Source: Kudoa neothunni
Lineage: Eukaryota > Cnidaria
Direction: 5' to 3'
Assembly (NCBI GenBank): GCA_964304625.1
Contig: OZ199839.1
Coordinates: 5,580,001 to 5,644,000 of the forward strand
DNA: 64,000 bases
Shown here: positions 47,001 through 59,995 of the stretch, piece by piece
How positions within the stretch are numbered: position 1 is the stretch's first letter
How the letters are laid out: each line of letters opens with the position of its first letter
Notes under the pieces: generated by a model
The model's database searches: none
What the model was told of the DNA's origin: nothing
The model's input: the letters and a program-made list of their open reading frames with translations, nothing else
Program-made: the position numbers and the translations under genes

Positions 47001-49445
47001 TCTTTCTTTTAAGACCACGCTTCTAATGCCAGACATAGTTTTGGATCTTATATTAAATGGGTATGGTGGATTTTTGAATATTATCCATTTTTTTTTAATT
47101 AAAAAAAATTAGTCACGAGACCGAAGCGACTAATTTAATTCAAAATCCTGTACTTTCGATTGAAAATGTGATACACAACCCTCGAGATACTGACGCACAA
47201 TGTGTTGGTTGATGATTACACTACCGAAAGTTTTTCTCCAGGTATTTGGATTTGTTAAGTTCGCCTCCGTTCTACCGATCGATTTAGAGGAGGTTATTGA
47301 ACTTGTGGTGAAATTTATCAAAAAATTCCCTGAATATCATGAGGTGTTTTGTTACTGTACAAGAAAAAATGAAATGAAGCTTTGGCCGAAATTATTTTCA
47401 GCTGTCGGTTCTCCTGGGAAACTTTTTGTGGTATAGTTTTCCTTATGTTTATTATAATAAAACTTCATTTATTTAGGAATGTGTCGAAAGACAAAAATTT
47501 GCAGTAGCTTCTGCGTATTTGGTTGTTATCAACAATGTTGAGTCTGTTTGTGTGAATAAAAAGGTGATTTAATTTCATGGCATTTGTTCTATGTATAAAT
47601 TTGTCTTTATTAGCTGTATAATTTGTTGTTGATGGAGCTAATGAATCACAAAAAAATGGAAAATATTGCGAGATGTTTTCAGCTACCTTAAAAACACATG
47701 TAAACCTAACTCTTGTATCCTCCTCTTGTTAACTACTTATTTAACTTAAAAGGTGAAAGTGCTGATTTTGCGACCAATGGAATGGTCGATTCCCCGAGAT
47801 CTCGTTCTGCTAGTTATCATGTTTCTTCTAAGGCCAATACGCGATTTCCTCGTGATTCTAATTCTTCGTTGGGAATGAGTATCGATGAACTCTACTCCGA
47901 AAGCAAGCCTAAATTAGCTTTTCAGTAAGTTGTTTATTTTTAGTAATACAAATTTATTTCTCTGCATTTTCATACTTAAAATCCAATAATTTATTTTTCT
48001 TTAATCATATATATATATATATATATAAATATTCCATTTATTTTTTTATTTAAACATATTTTTCCTTGTTTAATAAATTTTAAAAAATGTATATACGGAA
48101 ATAATTGTTTTTAATCAAAAAAAATTAAAACTAAATTCGCACGCTATGAATTTAATATTAATTTGAAATATCTATGTATACACATTGTTAATATATTAAC
48201 AAACTTTTTTCTTGTCTGAAAGACTGTCTCCCTTATTAGTATTGTTTAGCCAAAGCTTTGACAATGGTGACAATATCTACGATGTAACAATAATTTAACT
48301 TTTATGTGGAATTTTGAATTCGAAATTAGATCGATTTCATCCGTGAGATAATTATTCGCAAAGCTGATGGTTTCCTTAACAATGTTGACATTCTGAGTCT
48401 GTCCTACATGCTGCAAGCTTCCCACATAAACATAAAATCTTTTGTGTTAAAAAAAAGGTATTAATATTTAAGTAAGTGTCAGTGAATAAAACTTACTTTA
48501 GCGAAAAATTCGAAGAACTAGTATCCACTCCCGAGAAAACTTATGATACTTTTTCTAAACTTGTAGTGGTTTTTTCTGATTTTGTCCAGTACTATGAAAT
48601 GAAACATCAAAACAAGAGTATTTTTTATTTTTAATTCAAATTTGATGGAGTTATATGCCTCTACAACTTTTGAGAAACATTGTTAATGGCTTGTTTTGAT
48701 ATGAGAAAATGTAGATATGATCAGTTCGATTGTCTCTGATAAAACCTACAAAAGTCAACTATCCCAAATTAAGTATATTTTCTGAGTCGAACATTGGTTG
48801 AATGGAATTTTCATTTAAGGGCGTTGCATGGCATCTTTTGTGAGTGCCAACTATTCAAATGGGCGACCTTGTTCACCAATACTCGATTATGAAAGCGTTG
48901 AGTTGTTGAAAAAAAATCTTTCTTCATTGCAAGAAGGCCTCGAAAATAGCTTCAATACACCTCAAGTTAGTTACACGGATGTGGCAGAAATTATTGTTGT
49001 TACAATTGATAAACTTTTACAAGTGGGAAACGTACTTTCATACAAGTAATTACGTGGTGAAATAATTCACCGTCTAATTTTCTCAATTTACTTATCTCAT
49101 GTGTCGTTTAGGTCGCGTTTGTGGAATAACGCCTTAACGTTGAAAGTAAATTTTATACCCAAATGTTTGTCCTATCACACCAGCGTGTCTGAAGATTTGG
49201 ATTCTACTGCGGCTTCTCAACCTGGCGGAGGTCTCCTAGCAACCAGCGCCAACTCAATCCCTATGTTTGAATTTGATGGTAACTCTGATAATCTGAATTT
49301 TTCTAAGAAGAGTCTCTCTACCACTAATAATCCTCTCGTGTGCATTGATGAAAAAATCCATGCCGATGACAACTCTACAGCCTCCACATCAATCGAAGAT
49401 CTCAACACTAGTCCAAAAAAGCTCTGGCACTGCATCAACTGCTGA
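41038..49445 (+). CDS. RIC1: RIC1 homologue (Rab6A-GEF subunit)
   Basis: RIC1 with RGP1 activates Rab6 at the Golgi. The start (MLYPYGSWKVYEV at 41038) is followed by IVDIRYSRGKNYLAVLTKT, the opening WD-like repeat. Later matches to animal RIC1: VVWKVDATMIVIV (41357), YIGFVFDSGKCGLITSRS (41957), SGKIKSYRFDDKT (45185), GAVKILCWCPDFTILASCWE (45346), AVACDRGYLVYNWDTQKWL (45925), and the C-terminal RIC1 domain IDLEEVIELVVKFIKKFPEY then KLWPKLFSAVGSPGKLFV (47278-47430). The chain ends through LRALHGIFCECQLFKWATLF (48815), ESVELLKKNLSSLQEG and a Ser-rich tail to a TGA at 49443-49445. There are many short introns plus one of 3,061 nt (42124-45184). Frame breaks are apparent near 41210, in exon 45185-45299 and near 48885, so as written the product is interrupted. 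Human RIC1 is about 1,420 residues. Confidence 0.85.
42124..45184 (+). other. 3.1-kb intron of RIC1
   Basis: From gtaagt at 42124 to cttag at 45184. The join restores the codon split between RS and GKIKSY as in animal RIC1. It contains a piggyBac-type MITE (43346-43588), a run of 12 G near 42252, an att repeat (about 44556-44578) and a gtt repeat (45114-45150). Confidence 0.75.
43346..43588. mobile_element. piggyBac-type MITE, 243 bp, in RIC1 intron
   Basis: TTAA at 43342-43345 and 43589-43592. Ends cactttgaggactacc and ggttgccctctaaggg are imperfect inverted repeats. Near the inner ends, gttccacgagtccacg and ggggtgaggaacc keep the subterminal palindrome seen in other piggyBac ends here. There is no coding capacity. 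Confidence 0.7.
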
Positions 49446-50193
49446 AGGTCTGAATGATGCGCAAGGGAGATGTAGAATTTCATAGATTTCTTACTTTATT
49501 CGCTCCAATTTCAATTCTCTGCTACGTAGTTATTAGAGCTGTTGCGAAATTTTATTTGTATCCCAATTATTTTATATTTCATCATACATATTGAACTTTT
49601 GATTCAATCGTTCTCTCTTTTATTTATTATGCATTTTTATGAGGGTACAGATTAATTTATTTGATTGGATTTTAAAATAAGATTCTAAAAATTTTCACAA
49701 ATATAATTTCTACAAACAAATTAAAAATGGCTAATTTCAAATAATGTTTAGTCTGGCTTACTCTCCAATGCAAAAAATGAATACGGAAGGATGCTAAAAA
49801 ATATTCCCGGAACTCACTAAATTAATAAAATTATGTATTTAAATACTAACATATCTATATCTAGATGTTAACGTAAATATTACATTTATTATCTTTTCTA
49901 ATTATGCAAATATCTTTTAAAATAATCGAATATACGGACTTTTGAAATAATTTCACTCATAGAAAGTATATGGGATTCCACCAGAAAAGAAACTATTTAA
50001 TAATGTATTTTTTAAAGAAAAAATATATTAGTAAATGCATGATTTTAACAATGCTAATTTTTCATGAAATGTTGAATGGAAAAAATCCGCTGCTAGCTAG
50101 TTTGTGAGCACATCCAATGCAATGCATTATACTCATTAGTAGAAAATTTTTGCTTGATACTAATATTCGAGAAACAATTATCTCATTTACATA

Positions 50194-50235
<42 letters not shown>

Positions 50236-51091
50236 AAATTCATTTGTTTTATTATCAATAACTATATACAATCCAACAGGGCTCGAACGTAATGGAGTAG
50301 CGCTACATACGAATTGTTTTTGAATTAATTAATTTATTTATATGGTAGCTAAGTGCATTTATTTTATTATAAATAGTAATTCAATCATTCAAATTTCTTG
50401 TAGCTTGAAAAAAGGAGCGATCACTTGCAAATCGGTTTCACTGTAAGATTGATAGTCGCAGTCGCACTAATGGTTAAACAGCAAGATGCAAATAGAAAAT
50501 TTGACAATTCAATAAACGATTGATCAACCGATCAGAAAATTTAAATTTAATGATTGCGAGGAAAACGGGACCTAACATATTTTCAATAAGCATTAAGAAA
50601 ATTTTTATCATTTAATGAGGGCTTCATATTGTGATTTTCAATAAAAAGGGAAGAAAAATTGGCAAGTCACGAAAAATGGGATGCGTTAAAAATTGTAATG
50701 AGGAGACGAAGAAATAATTTCTTAATGAACATTAAGAAAACAATATATTAATTATACTATCCAAATTGATACTTAAGGTAGATAAAAATTTAAATTGCCA
50801 CAAAATAGTTATTATATTATCTAAACTGAATATTTAAGAATGATCACAAAATAATAATTTTTTTAATTTTAACTGTTATAATAAAAAATATAGCAGTTTA
50901 TTTGAGAAATAAATTAACATAATATTTGGAAACCTTTGACGGGGTGTGAATGCACAATACAAAATTATAAAGCAAAATGAAAATAATTAATAAAAATAAG
51001 AGAGAGTAAACGATCAACCTACAAAAAATTCATCTAGTTGAATTCGGTTCCACTAGGAGGATTGTCACTATTGAGATCAAGCGAGATATGG
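49446..51091. other. Intergenic between convergent RIC1 and TUBGCP4
   Basis: About 1.6 kb of AT-rich sequence between the two 3' ends. It contains a long TA microsatellite (50197-50230). The 69-codon minus-strand ORF there (50271-50062) is mostly microsatellite-coded. A T-arm-like string cgttcgagccctg on the minus strand at about 50279-50291 has no matching tRNA body. Confidence 0.5.
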
Positions 51092-54000
51092 TCAACGGTG
51101 GAAAGATGGTCCTGTGGTTTTTCTGGCATAGAAGTGGTTGAAATCGAGTCGTGTGATAAGTTGCGAAGCACAGGTTGAATAACTGGATTCTCCAATCATC
51201 GAGTAAAGTATTTGAATGAGTAGATATTTTCGTTTGAGGAATTCCTGAAAAGTTATAGATCAACAGACATCAATTAGAAAATTGCATGTTTACATTTTCC
51301 AGTATGTTCCAAACATCAGGCACAATTTCAACCGTCTTATCAGTCTCTTTGGAGATAACGCTATTGGCGGCACAAATGCAAATTTTCAGCATTCCACTAA
51401 TAATCTCTCGAATCTGGTCACAAAAAATGAGCATCTATAATCCAAGCAATACATCAATCAACCTGCTCGTTTGTCTGAAAACACTCTTTAGCGATGTGAT
51501 CCAGCAAATTGTTGGCTATAGTATTCATTTGAGGGAATTCGTTAGTATTTAGCATGGAATTTGAGAATTTTTCATATTTCTCCTCAATTACATCTATCTA
51601 ATTTAACGAAAATCGATTAGCGCAATAATAATTTGATAATTAATTAAATATTTATAATCGTCATAGGAACATTAAAAAATAGAAAATTAATTTTCTCAAT
51701 ACTTGAATGTAATATTGTAAACAATCCACGACAAATAACATTTGTCTAAAGACCATCCAGGAGCGGAGATGAGTGGTGGGGCGAGTTTTCAAGTAAAGAT
51801 ACCACGACTTTTTGAGTTGAATATGGGCTCGTTTAAGATTGAGCAAAAAAACGAAAATTTGATTTAACCTACGCATGCATATATATTTATATAAACTCCT
51901 GTATCCTCTATAAAATCAAGAATATCTAGTTGTGTGGATATTACCTATCAATGACATTCTCATCGAACACCAACGCAAAAGGCCAAGGAGGATTGTAATC
52001 GATGCGAAAAGAATTAAAGTTTAAGACGCTATCCAATTTAGGTTGAATATTAGGGGTGGACTCATTATTAAGGGAAGCGCTAATTTTAAAGACGTCTAAA
52101 TATTGGTTGCTATCAAGACCAACCTTAATAAAATTGATAATGTGATATCACTATTGAATTGAGTAATATAGATCACTTTATCCAAACATATTGAAAAAAG
52201 GTTGTTTATCTCTATATCGATTACATTCGAATAAAATCACAACCGACCGACCATATATACCGTAAAAACAGTTTCCCGTCCTTAATGATCGTTTAAGGTG
52301 TTTACTGTTGAGGCAATCCAAAAACATAACAAATAACTCGCCCCTCGCTAAAAAATACATATCTTTAATCATCTATATGATCGTGAATGTTTATGGATTT
52401 GATCGACTCTACAAGATTACCAACAGTTGTTGGTTAACGTTGATATCTTGAAGAAATTTGACCCAAAATTTCTATTTTCAAATATTTTCAAATTAGGTTA
52501 TTACAGTAAAATTAGACTATGTGATAATACTCCTGTTATTTGATTGGACATATCGACAATTATATTTTCAAATGGTGAAAAATCGTTCAACAAATCACTC
52601 ATTTCAAGTTGATTAAGTTGGTCATAGTAGGAGCTAGTGAACTGTCTTAATTCATTATCTACCACAACGATTATTATAGAAGACGCGTATATCACAGAAT
52701 AAATCAATATATCAGTATATCAGTTACCAATAATATTATTGTTTGTCCTTTTGGATAGCAATCGAACAGAATATCCAATATAAAATATCTATTCGGTTAA
52801 ATGGAATTATATATTACGATTATCAACCAAATAATAATTAATTTAGAGGAAAATAAAAATAATTCGTTTAAGCGTTTATTTTTGAAAAGTGGTAATGTAA
52901 TTTGCGATTAGATGTCATTGAAGTACATTTGTTTTCTTCAAATATAACTAGAATGAAAAATATCTTTAACTTTTAACTTGGTCAGAAAAAATACTGAGCC
53001 TAATTCTTTCCAACATAATTAATTTCAAAAATCAGAATTTGTGATCATTAAAGTTTCAAAAATCTTAAAAAAGTTTGAAATCGGAAAAATACCAATAAGC
53101 AGTTTAGCTAAAATAAATCAAATCTCAAAAATATTAAAAAATAGTCTTTAAACATTAAAAATTGCTCTATTCTCAGATCAATATTGACCTAATAATGTTT
53201 CAAGAATATTGTTAAATTGATATAATTTATTAAATTAAACGTTAAGTAGATGCTAAAGACAAAATAAATCCTTTAGTTTAAATATGAGCGCGCATACAAA
53301 TACATGCAATCAAATTTTGTGTCTTTAATTTATATTTAGGATAAATTGAGAATGTTGATTACATTGTGAGTGGCATAATACAAATATGCAACTCTATCTA
53401 GCTATGTAGATATGTAGCTGTGTAGCATAGAGAGCAATCAGACTCAATTAGAGAAATCACAACCGCGCATGCTTTGTTAACATTTCTTCGGATAATCGCA
53501 ATAACAATCGAGTAAAATAAAAAACATTACTTACATAAGTGCGAAGTGGAATTAAAAATTATGATCTTTTTTGACTGCGCAATTAAAAGAAAAACCCACC
53601 ACCGCGTATAAAAATATTTATATCCACGTGATCATCGAAATCCTCTTTAAAGAAATACGCGCGCGCAATATAAAGCAATGTTGAAGTCGCGTGACATTCT
53701 GAAATCGGATATTGTTCATTTCACCTGGTGTAAAACTGCAAAACGGCGTATATCCTAGCATCAATTATTAGAGCGAGAAATATTTGTATTTGATCATGAA
53801 ATATCAATTGACAATGTTTTAGGAATTTTTCGTAAAATAAACTCTCAAATGTGAAGAATTAAATTTATAGTTATACATTTAAACTAGTTATAATAGCTAT
53901 TTATACGTGTGATGAATGAATTAACAAAATTTAAATAACGCGCACGCATATAGAAGAATTATGATACAATCGAGCAGACCACCTACTTTATCCGCCAATT

Positions 54001-55015
54001 TCAAAGAAATAATTGCCTCGGGAACCGAACCCGTATTCACACAGAACGATTCATTGTCCTAAATAATCCTATAAACAACAACAACAACAACAAACCCACC
54101 AACCTTCTTAACAATAAAATAACCACTCATGTAATCCTCAAATGAGCTATCGAGACACCAACGTATGGTTTGATTCATGAATATTTTTAAAATGTGTTTA
54201 AGCAAACTAAAAATATATTAAATCTCCATTCATACACAATAAATTACCATTTCATAACTTGGGTTAACTCAGCCACACCACAATAACATTGCTGACAAAC
54301 CAGTGAAATCAAATGACATCCATTCAACTAAATTCCAGAAAAAGTATAACTCAATAAAATAAATATCGACACGATATTAATTACATCGGCATTAAACCGA
54401 TAAATAATAAGCTACTAGAGATAATAGTTTTTAATCTTATAATAATTAATCCTTTTTTATGCGAATTAAAATAAATCACTTCTCTATTGTTTATCATATC
54501 CATTATTTTCGAGAGAAATACAAACAACAATTGATACTAGAATTGAGATTCAAGCGGGAAACAAACAAATGAAATACTTTGCTAACACTGGTAGCAATGA
54601 ACGAATAACTTGGTTGGGCATGCTTGAATTTCTAAAATCTATGATTTAAAATTCAAATCAAATCAATCCACATTCTCTATGTAGATCAATTCTTGATAGT
54701 AGCGCACTAGAATTTCATCTAATCCGTTAGCGAATGCCCTCACATACACAGAAACGCCCTCATTGTATGTGGTTTGATCAATAAAATTTTTTATTCGTCT
54801 AATATAACCCCCTATAAGACAAATGGTGGTCATTTGGCTTTTCTCACCAACCGATACACCATCCAAGTTATCTACTATCTAAGTCAAATCTTCGGTCAAC
54901 ACTCATTAACACAACGTTAACTTGTAGTGATATAACGTTTTTGATTTGGATTTTGAGTAAAAATCTCACTCTCAAACCCACAAAGGGCGTACAACACCTC
55001 CTCTAATTCGAGCAT
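51092..55015 (-). CDS. TUBGCP4: Gamma-tubulin complex component 4
   Basis: Component of the gamma-tubulin ring complex, which nucleates microtubules at centrosomes or other MTOCs. The start ATG at 55015 reads MLELEEVLYALCGFESEIFT, aligning with the human MIHELLLALSGYPGSIFT. Then come YIRRIKNFIDQTTYN and VYVRAFANGLDEIL (54700-54830), ELTQVMKW and SFEDYMSGYFIVKK (54080-54300), VPEAIISLKLADK (about 54000), IKDMYFLARGELFVMFLDCL (about 52370, diagnostic of GCP4), YNPPWPFALVFDENVIDR (about 51960), and IFVFLLNLKRAHIQLKKSWY with MLFVVDCLQYYIQV (51700-51860). The last exon is EFLKRKYLLIQILYSMIGES...QLITRLDFNHFYARK, with a stop at 51094-51092. It is split into many small exons by short introns. I did not resolve every join and cannot exclude frame breaks. 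Confidence 0.85.
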
Positions 55016-55645
55016 GCGCGTTGAATGAGAAAAGATTATTTAAGCCAATAGTTTTCAGTGGTGAAAGTACAAAACTGAAACAAATTGGTTTTTTAAATCA
55101 ATTCTCTCGATGCACAAAAATGATGCCTTTTTCACGCTAACGCATAACAAGAAGAAACGGGGTATTTTCCCATTCAAATTGATCGGATTTTAATTAGTCA
55201 ATCGTATATATAAAACTGATCAAACGAGAAGGTGAAAATACACGAGAAAATTAAATTTAACAATGTAAACGTTATCAGTGAATCACCTCACGCTAGCGCG
55301 TATTTCTCGTTTGTCATCGGCATAATCCGACTTATGCATCGCGAAATATTTGAGTCTCATTTTCACGAAATATTTGCATTTAATTGAAATTTATCTTGTG
55401 CATATAATCGAATATTTATTTTGTATCGATATTAAACCTTAACAAATTTCTTGTTCTATATTACTTCTCATTTACGTGGTACTTATACAATTTCACACTT
55501 TTTTAATAATACAAAAATTATTTATTGAAATTTTTAGGTGTAAAACAAAAAATATTGTGCTTCAAGTGAAGTCTTCTAATTAATGGATAAAAATATTCAA
55601 ACTAAGAAATACAACTTCTTAATTTGCATAGATTTCATTGAAAAA
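55016..55645. other. Upstream region of TUBGCP4
   Basis: AT-rich with isolated CG-rich strings (gcgcatgc overlapping the start codon on the minus strand, and gctagcgcgt near 55295). No gene is seen. Confidence 0.4.
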
Positions 55646-55649
55646 TTAA

Positions 55650-57016
55650 CCCGCATTGAATCAACAGCAGTAGTATACTTAATTTAGTTCTTAAATTGTT
55701 AGTTGGTGTTAAAAGCTTCAAAAAAGTTATAAAAACAAAGTTTTAAATAATGCACAATTGGATGATAAAATTAATTATTACAGTTGGAACAAAACGCAGT
55801 ATATCTTTGATTTCTGTGCCGTGCATACACAAACTTTCGACAATGGAAACAATCCATATTAGTTTTTTTGTCTACGTTCCTAGGAACCAAAGCACATCGT
55901 TTCCTACTTGGCTGTGGCAAACAATTCACTTCGGATGGCGAAGAATCATTCTTTTCATCAATAAATACGTCGATGCTGCCATATTTTATATAATGTGGCA
56001 AATTTTTACAATGACTCTGGCGCTGAAGAACATTCCTCTTTGCTAACTGAATGGAAAGTTCGCGCAAAAAGTACTGTTGCTTACTTCTACTGTTCTTTTT
56101 CCAACCGGGATATTTTTTACTCCATAGTATGTATGAATTTAAACAACATGCTATATCCAAAATATCCTAACGTAATGAATAATTCAAAGGTCTCTAAAAT
56201 GGTGTTGAAATTTGCTGACTCTCCTAAAAATTCAGAAGATGGAGGAATCTTGTTATAGGAACGATCCTTTGTTTTTGTGCGAGGTTCTATACTCCATTTA
56301 AAGCCAGATTGAGAAACTAACTCAAAATCGTGATTTTCTGTCACAAAAGAATAGCCCAAGTCCTCAGAAAAGTCTTCTTCTTCAACACCGCTATTAATGT
56401 CCTCAAGAAAATCCTCAGTGGATGTATCATCTGACTCAGAAATTTCATATTCTGAAGTGTCATAACGGTCAGTGGAAGAGGAATCCTCAATATATTTCTC
56501 ATATTCGTTGCTTATAATTACAAAATAAGTACTTTATCAAATTAAATAAAAAAAGAAAATTTTTAACACAACCAATTACCTTATCAGAATTAGAATTAGA
56601 ATAAAACTCGATCGAAATGAATTAACACGAGGGAGATTGGCAAACAGATGTCGGATTAACTTTCATAATTCCCCCAAAATATCACAGTGTAACTTTAAAT
56701 TTGATTTCAACCCATGATATCTATACAAAAAGACATTTCCAATTAATATGAAAGGTTAATGTAGCTATGAAATAAAATAGGAGATGAGGTTGGCATTATT
56801 TCTTAAAAAATATGTAAGACGTCATTTTAAAAGCGAAAACTATTTATTATAATTAAATAAAATTATATATAAAAATATTTAAATAGAAGCCTTTTATCTT
56901 TATAGAGGAATTCAGGAAATTTTACAATCGAAAATTAAACGTGTTTGAAATTATAAACAAAATGGTTATTTTGGGGTCCCTGAGTGGTCCCGCTTCGGGC
57001 GGACGGGCAGGCAGGG
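55650..57016 (-). mobile_element. Internally deleted piggyBac
   Basis: The right end is clear: inverted end ...ggcaggcaggg followed by TTAA at 57017-57020, with a subterminal palindrome ggggtccctgagtggtccc. The left end is less sure; TTAA-cccgcatt at 55646 is the best candidate. On the minus strand, the acidic N-terminus (about 56510-56360) runs into SGFKWSIEPRTKTKDRSYN and ILETFELF, as in piggyBac. It then jumps directly to the C-terminal part (LNSYILWSKKYPGWKK, then LAKRN..., then a C-x2-C zinc region CFHCRK...FCSNC) ending at 55771. The whole catalytic core is missing, so this is a non-autonomous deletion derivative. Confidence 0.75.
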
Positions 57017-57020
57017 TTAA

Positions 57021-57493
57021 CTGTGTGCACCAATAACTTTTTAAGGGATAAAAAAATAGAAAAAAAAATAAAAGAGATAGAAAACTTATGAAAATTAATC
57101 GATATTGCTAAAATTAGCAACGCTTGGTCCGGCATCAACATTAATACAGTTTTCCCAAACAAATAGCTAAAAATAGCGCCAATTTCAACGTAAATAATTT
57201 AATTTAAATAATTGGGTGAAATAAAAGTACAACCATCTGCATTGAATTTAATGAAACCTATGGACTCAGAATTTCCATTATAACGCTTCAATCAATGTAA
57301 CTTTAACGTTCTCCATAAATTCTTTATTCATTAAACGTATATAGATTTTTTATCACATTGAAAACCATTAATAGAACTTATAAAATATACTTATCAAGTC
57401 ATATACGTTAAAACTCCACAAATAAGGAATGTATTTAAACAGACATCCAAATAGAAATTCCAACCTTATATATATATATATATATAAATATAG

Positions 57494-57524
<31 letters not shown>

Positions 57525-57917
57525 AATAGATAGATAAATAGATAAATAGATAGATAAATAGAAGCAGTTAATGAACATATGATGGAGCATATAAGGGAGA
57601 TAGTAAACTTCAACCGACCATAATCATGAAAATCATGAAAATCATGAAATAAGCAAGTGCTAATCCTATAGTTGAACTCATGTAATCCGATAAACAAACT
57701 TCAAATCGACAAAATCACTATTTCATAAATACTTTTTGGAAACTTTAGTAGTCCGAAAACAATTAAACTATTTTTGTAAATATCACAGATTTATAAAAAT
57801 TTTATATATAACTCTCTATAAGGAAAAAAATTGTGTACTTAGGGGTAACACACGCACAAACACTACTACTTTATATAAATATATGTATAAAGGATTGTGA
57901 AATTATGTTAAAATAGC
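57021..57917. other. Spacer with compound microsatellite
   Basis: No gene. 57468-57560 is a TA run followed by imperfect tagatagata/taaataga repeats. The minus-strand ORF through it (57697-57368) is repeat-coded Ile/Tyr/Leu and is not a gene. Confidence 0.5.
57468..57560. repeat. Compound microsatellite (ta)n + (taga/taaataga)n
   Basis: About 16 bp of TA dinucleotide followed by about 70 bp of TAGA-type repeats with regular TAAA interruptions. Confidence 0.9.
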
Positions 57918-58405
57918 GAATACGTGAGTTACCACTCACAGCTTTTTAAAACATCCTTTATAAGATAGCGAAAAAAGGATTAACAATTAATATTTATATT
58001 TCGAAGGTATCTATCTTAGGTTGATTTTATTTTTTTTATCGTTTATAGACTAATAATAAATTTTATAACTAGAAGGATTGATTTGTATCGCAGAATTTTT
58101 AAAGAACTGAAAGTCCTATTTAATTTACTTAATGATTTTGTTAAATAAATAAATATATATTAATCCTTAACCAAATCGCTCATAAAATTAAAGTGATTAC
58201 ATTTTTGGCCAATAATTTGTCAAAGAAACTCAAAAATACTCATTAATATCCTTAAAATAATAAATTTATTTTCGAATGGAAAGTACGCACACTATTTTGT
58301 TCATCACATTGTAAAAATAATGACAAGCTTTTAAATGCATCAATTATAATAGAGAAATAAAATCTCACATCCCGCAGTAATGAGTAATGCTGTGCATTAA
58401 CGTTA
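57918..58405. repeat. 488-bp dispersed repeat, copy 1
   Basis: Nearly identical, same orientation and same length, to 63392-63879. It begins gaatacgtgagttaccactc with a 6-bp-stem hairpin (gtgagt-tacc-actcac) at one end, and ends near gtgcattaacgtta. There is no coding capacity and no clear terminal inverted repeats, so the class is unknown (a non-autonomous element seems likely). Confidence 0.85.
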
Positions 58406-58616
58406 GTTTATGAAAAGTTGGCCGGCCATGTAGAAATAACTACACACAGACAAACAATTACGGTTGTTTGCGCTCTAACACACTGTAAACCTTGTGTTGA
58501 TAAACAACACCGAAAGTCATTTAAAAAGCAGATCGAAAATAGAAAGATTTGATATAGACAGTACTTATCTCTAAAAAGAACTACGTACAGAAAAAACAAT
58601 TTTTATCGATAAAAAT

Positions 58617-59823
58617 TTATTTCAGATAGTCCAAAGTTTTTTGAGGTATTTTTTCCAAAAGAGGCTTATAGAGGGATTCACTCGTAGCAATTATTCCATG
58701 GTTATTTTTGATTGGAGCATCACTGGAATAGTTGAAAAAATGACCGAAAAAATCGGTAACAATAAGAGGAGGATCCATCGATCGACAAACAGCATCAGTC
58801 GCACAAATATCCCACTTAGATGTGCCTTTACCAGGATAGACAAAGGCGTCCACATGTTTTTCCATCAGCTAACAACAAAAAATAGTCAATAAAATGGGAT
58901 GATAACTGATTGATGGTTGAAGCTGAATTACTTCGATCGCTTTAAAGCCAGCTCCAGGAGTGTGTAGAATTTTGTCCGCTCCCAAATTACTCACTGTACT
59001 CAACACAATTCCATCTACGTGAGTTTTTGACGTTGCAATGACATAAGAGCCTGATTTTTCGGCCGATAAATCCTCGAGATTGAAAGCACCAACTCCAACA
59101 ATACCCCAAACAGTTCTTCCCTTGGAGTTGGTATTTTTGTGGAATGGTTGATGTATGACACCGGCAATAGGTTCACCACTCTTCAGCGCGATACCAATGA
59201 GCACAGTTACATGTTCTCGTATACCAGCAGCAAAATCTGTGGTTCCATCTAATGGATCCAACCAAATAACCAACTAAAAATAATATCGATCAGTCAAATT
59301 GTATTCTATCGATTCTATGTAAGACAAATGTATCACATCTTGTTGGGTGATATTTTCATATCGTTGAGGTAGTTGTGTGCAACGTTCTAAAACTTCATTA
59401 CTTGGGGTGAGTTGATTATTGACAAACTCTTTATCTTTATCACGTTGAGACAGAGAGGTCAATCCGGTTGATTCCTAGTTGAGAAATTGTATTAATTTCA
59501 TCGTAAAAAAACCGACAGATTGAAAGTTTCTCCAAGATTATACCTCCTCGCCAATAATTTTGCAATCGGGGTATACTTTCCTTAGACTACTCACGATAAT
59601 CATTTCAGCAACACGATCCGCCTCTGTTTGAGGATCGAACTCTCCTATTTCACTATCACCCTATATCAACAAAATCAATCAGATTTCTCTCTCTCTCATG
59701 TGATATCAATTATTCAATCACTTTATTGATTATTTTTAGGTCATCATCTGTGGATATTCTACGAATGGATGCACCTGCATTTTCCGCTAATGATACACAC
59801 AAAGCAACCAAATCACGAATCAT
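58617..59823 (-). CDS. BPNT1: 3'(2'),5'-bisphosphate nucleotidase 1
   Basis: Hydrolyses PAP to AMP; a magnesium-dependent, lithium-sensitive member of the inositol monophosphatase fold. Five exons: 59823-59722, 59660-59544, 59474-59337, 59273-58932 and 58868-58617. These are separated by introns of 61, 69, 63 and 63 nt, all phase 0, giving 316 residues (human 308). Motifs: start MIRDLVALCVSLAENAG; EADRVAEMII; KIIGEE (metal-binding Glu); WLDPLDGTTDFAAG (the DPxDGT signature); VTVLIGIALKSGEPIAGVIH; GRTVWGIVGVGAF; and KWDICATDAV (second metal motif). No stops or frame breaks, so it reads as an intact gene. It is divergent from the CRLS1-like gene, about 170 bp away. Confidence 0.95.
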
Positions 59824-59995
59824 TTCCAACCAACTATCCAATGCTTTTATTAATCCTACGCATAACTTCGGCTTCATTCAACCACAATCGTAAATGTTTC
59901 AATGTTTCTTTCATCGATTCTTTTACCAGTTCTCCACTAACTCTCGGTCATATTTGTTTTTAAAAAATAAAAGATACTTATTTGTATATTTTTTA

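Noticed and set aside
50062-50271. 69-codon ORF with IYIYIYIY
   Set aside because: Mostly a TA microsatellite.
50270-50320. Minus-strand string cgttcgagccctg like a tRNA T-arm
   Set aside because: No D-arm, anticodon arm or acceptor stem could be built around it. It may be a worn SINE-type B box.
57368-57697. 109-codon minus-strand ORF
   Set aside because: Coded by the TA/TAGA microsatellite; no family resemblance.
57918-58405. Helitron interpretation of the 488-bp repeat because of its terminal hairpin
   Set aside because: No CTRR end next to the hairpin, no TC start, and insertion between A and T is not evident.
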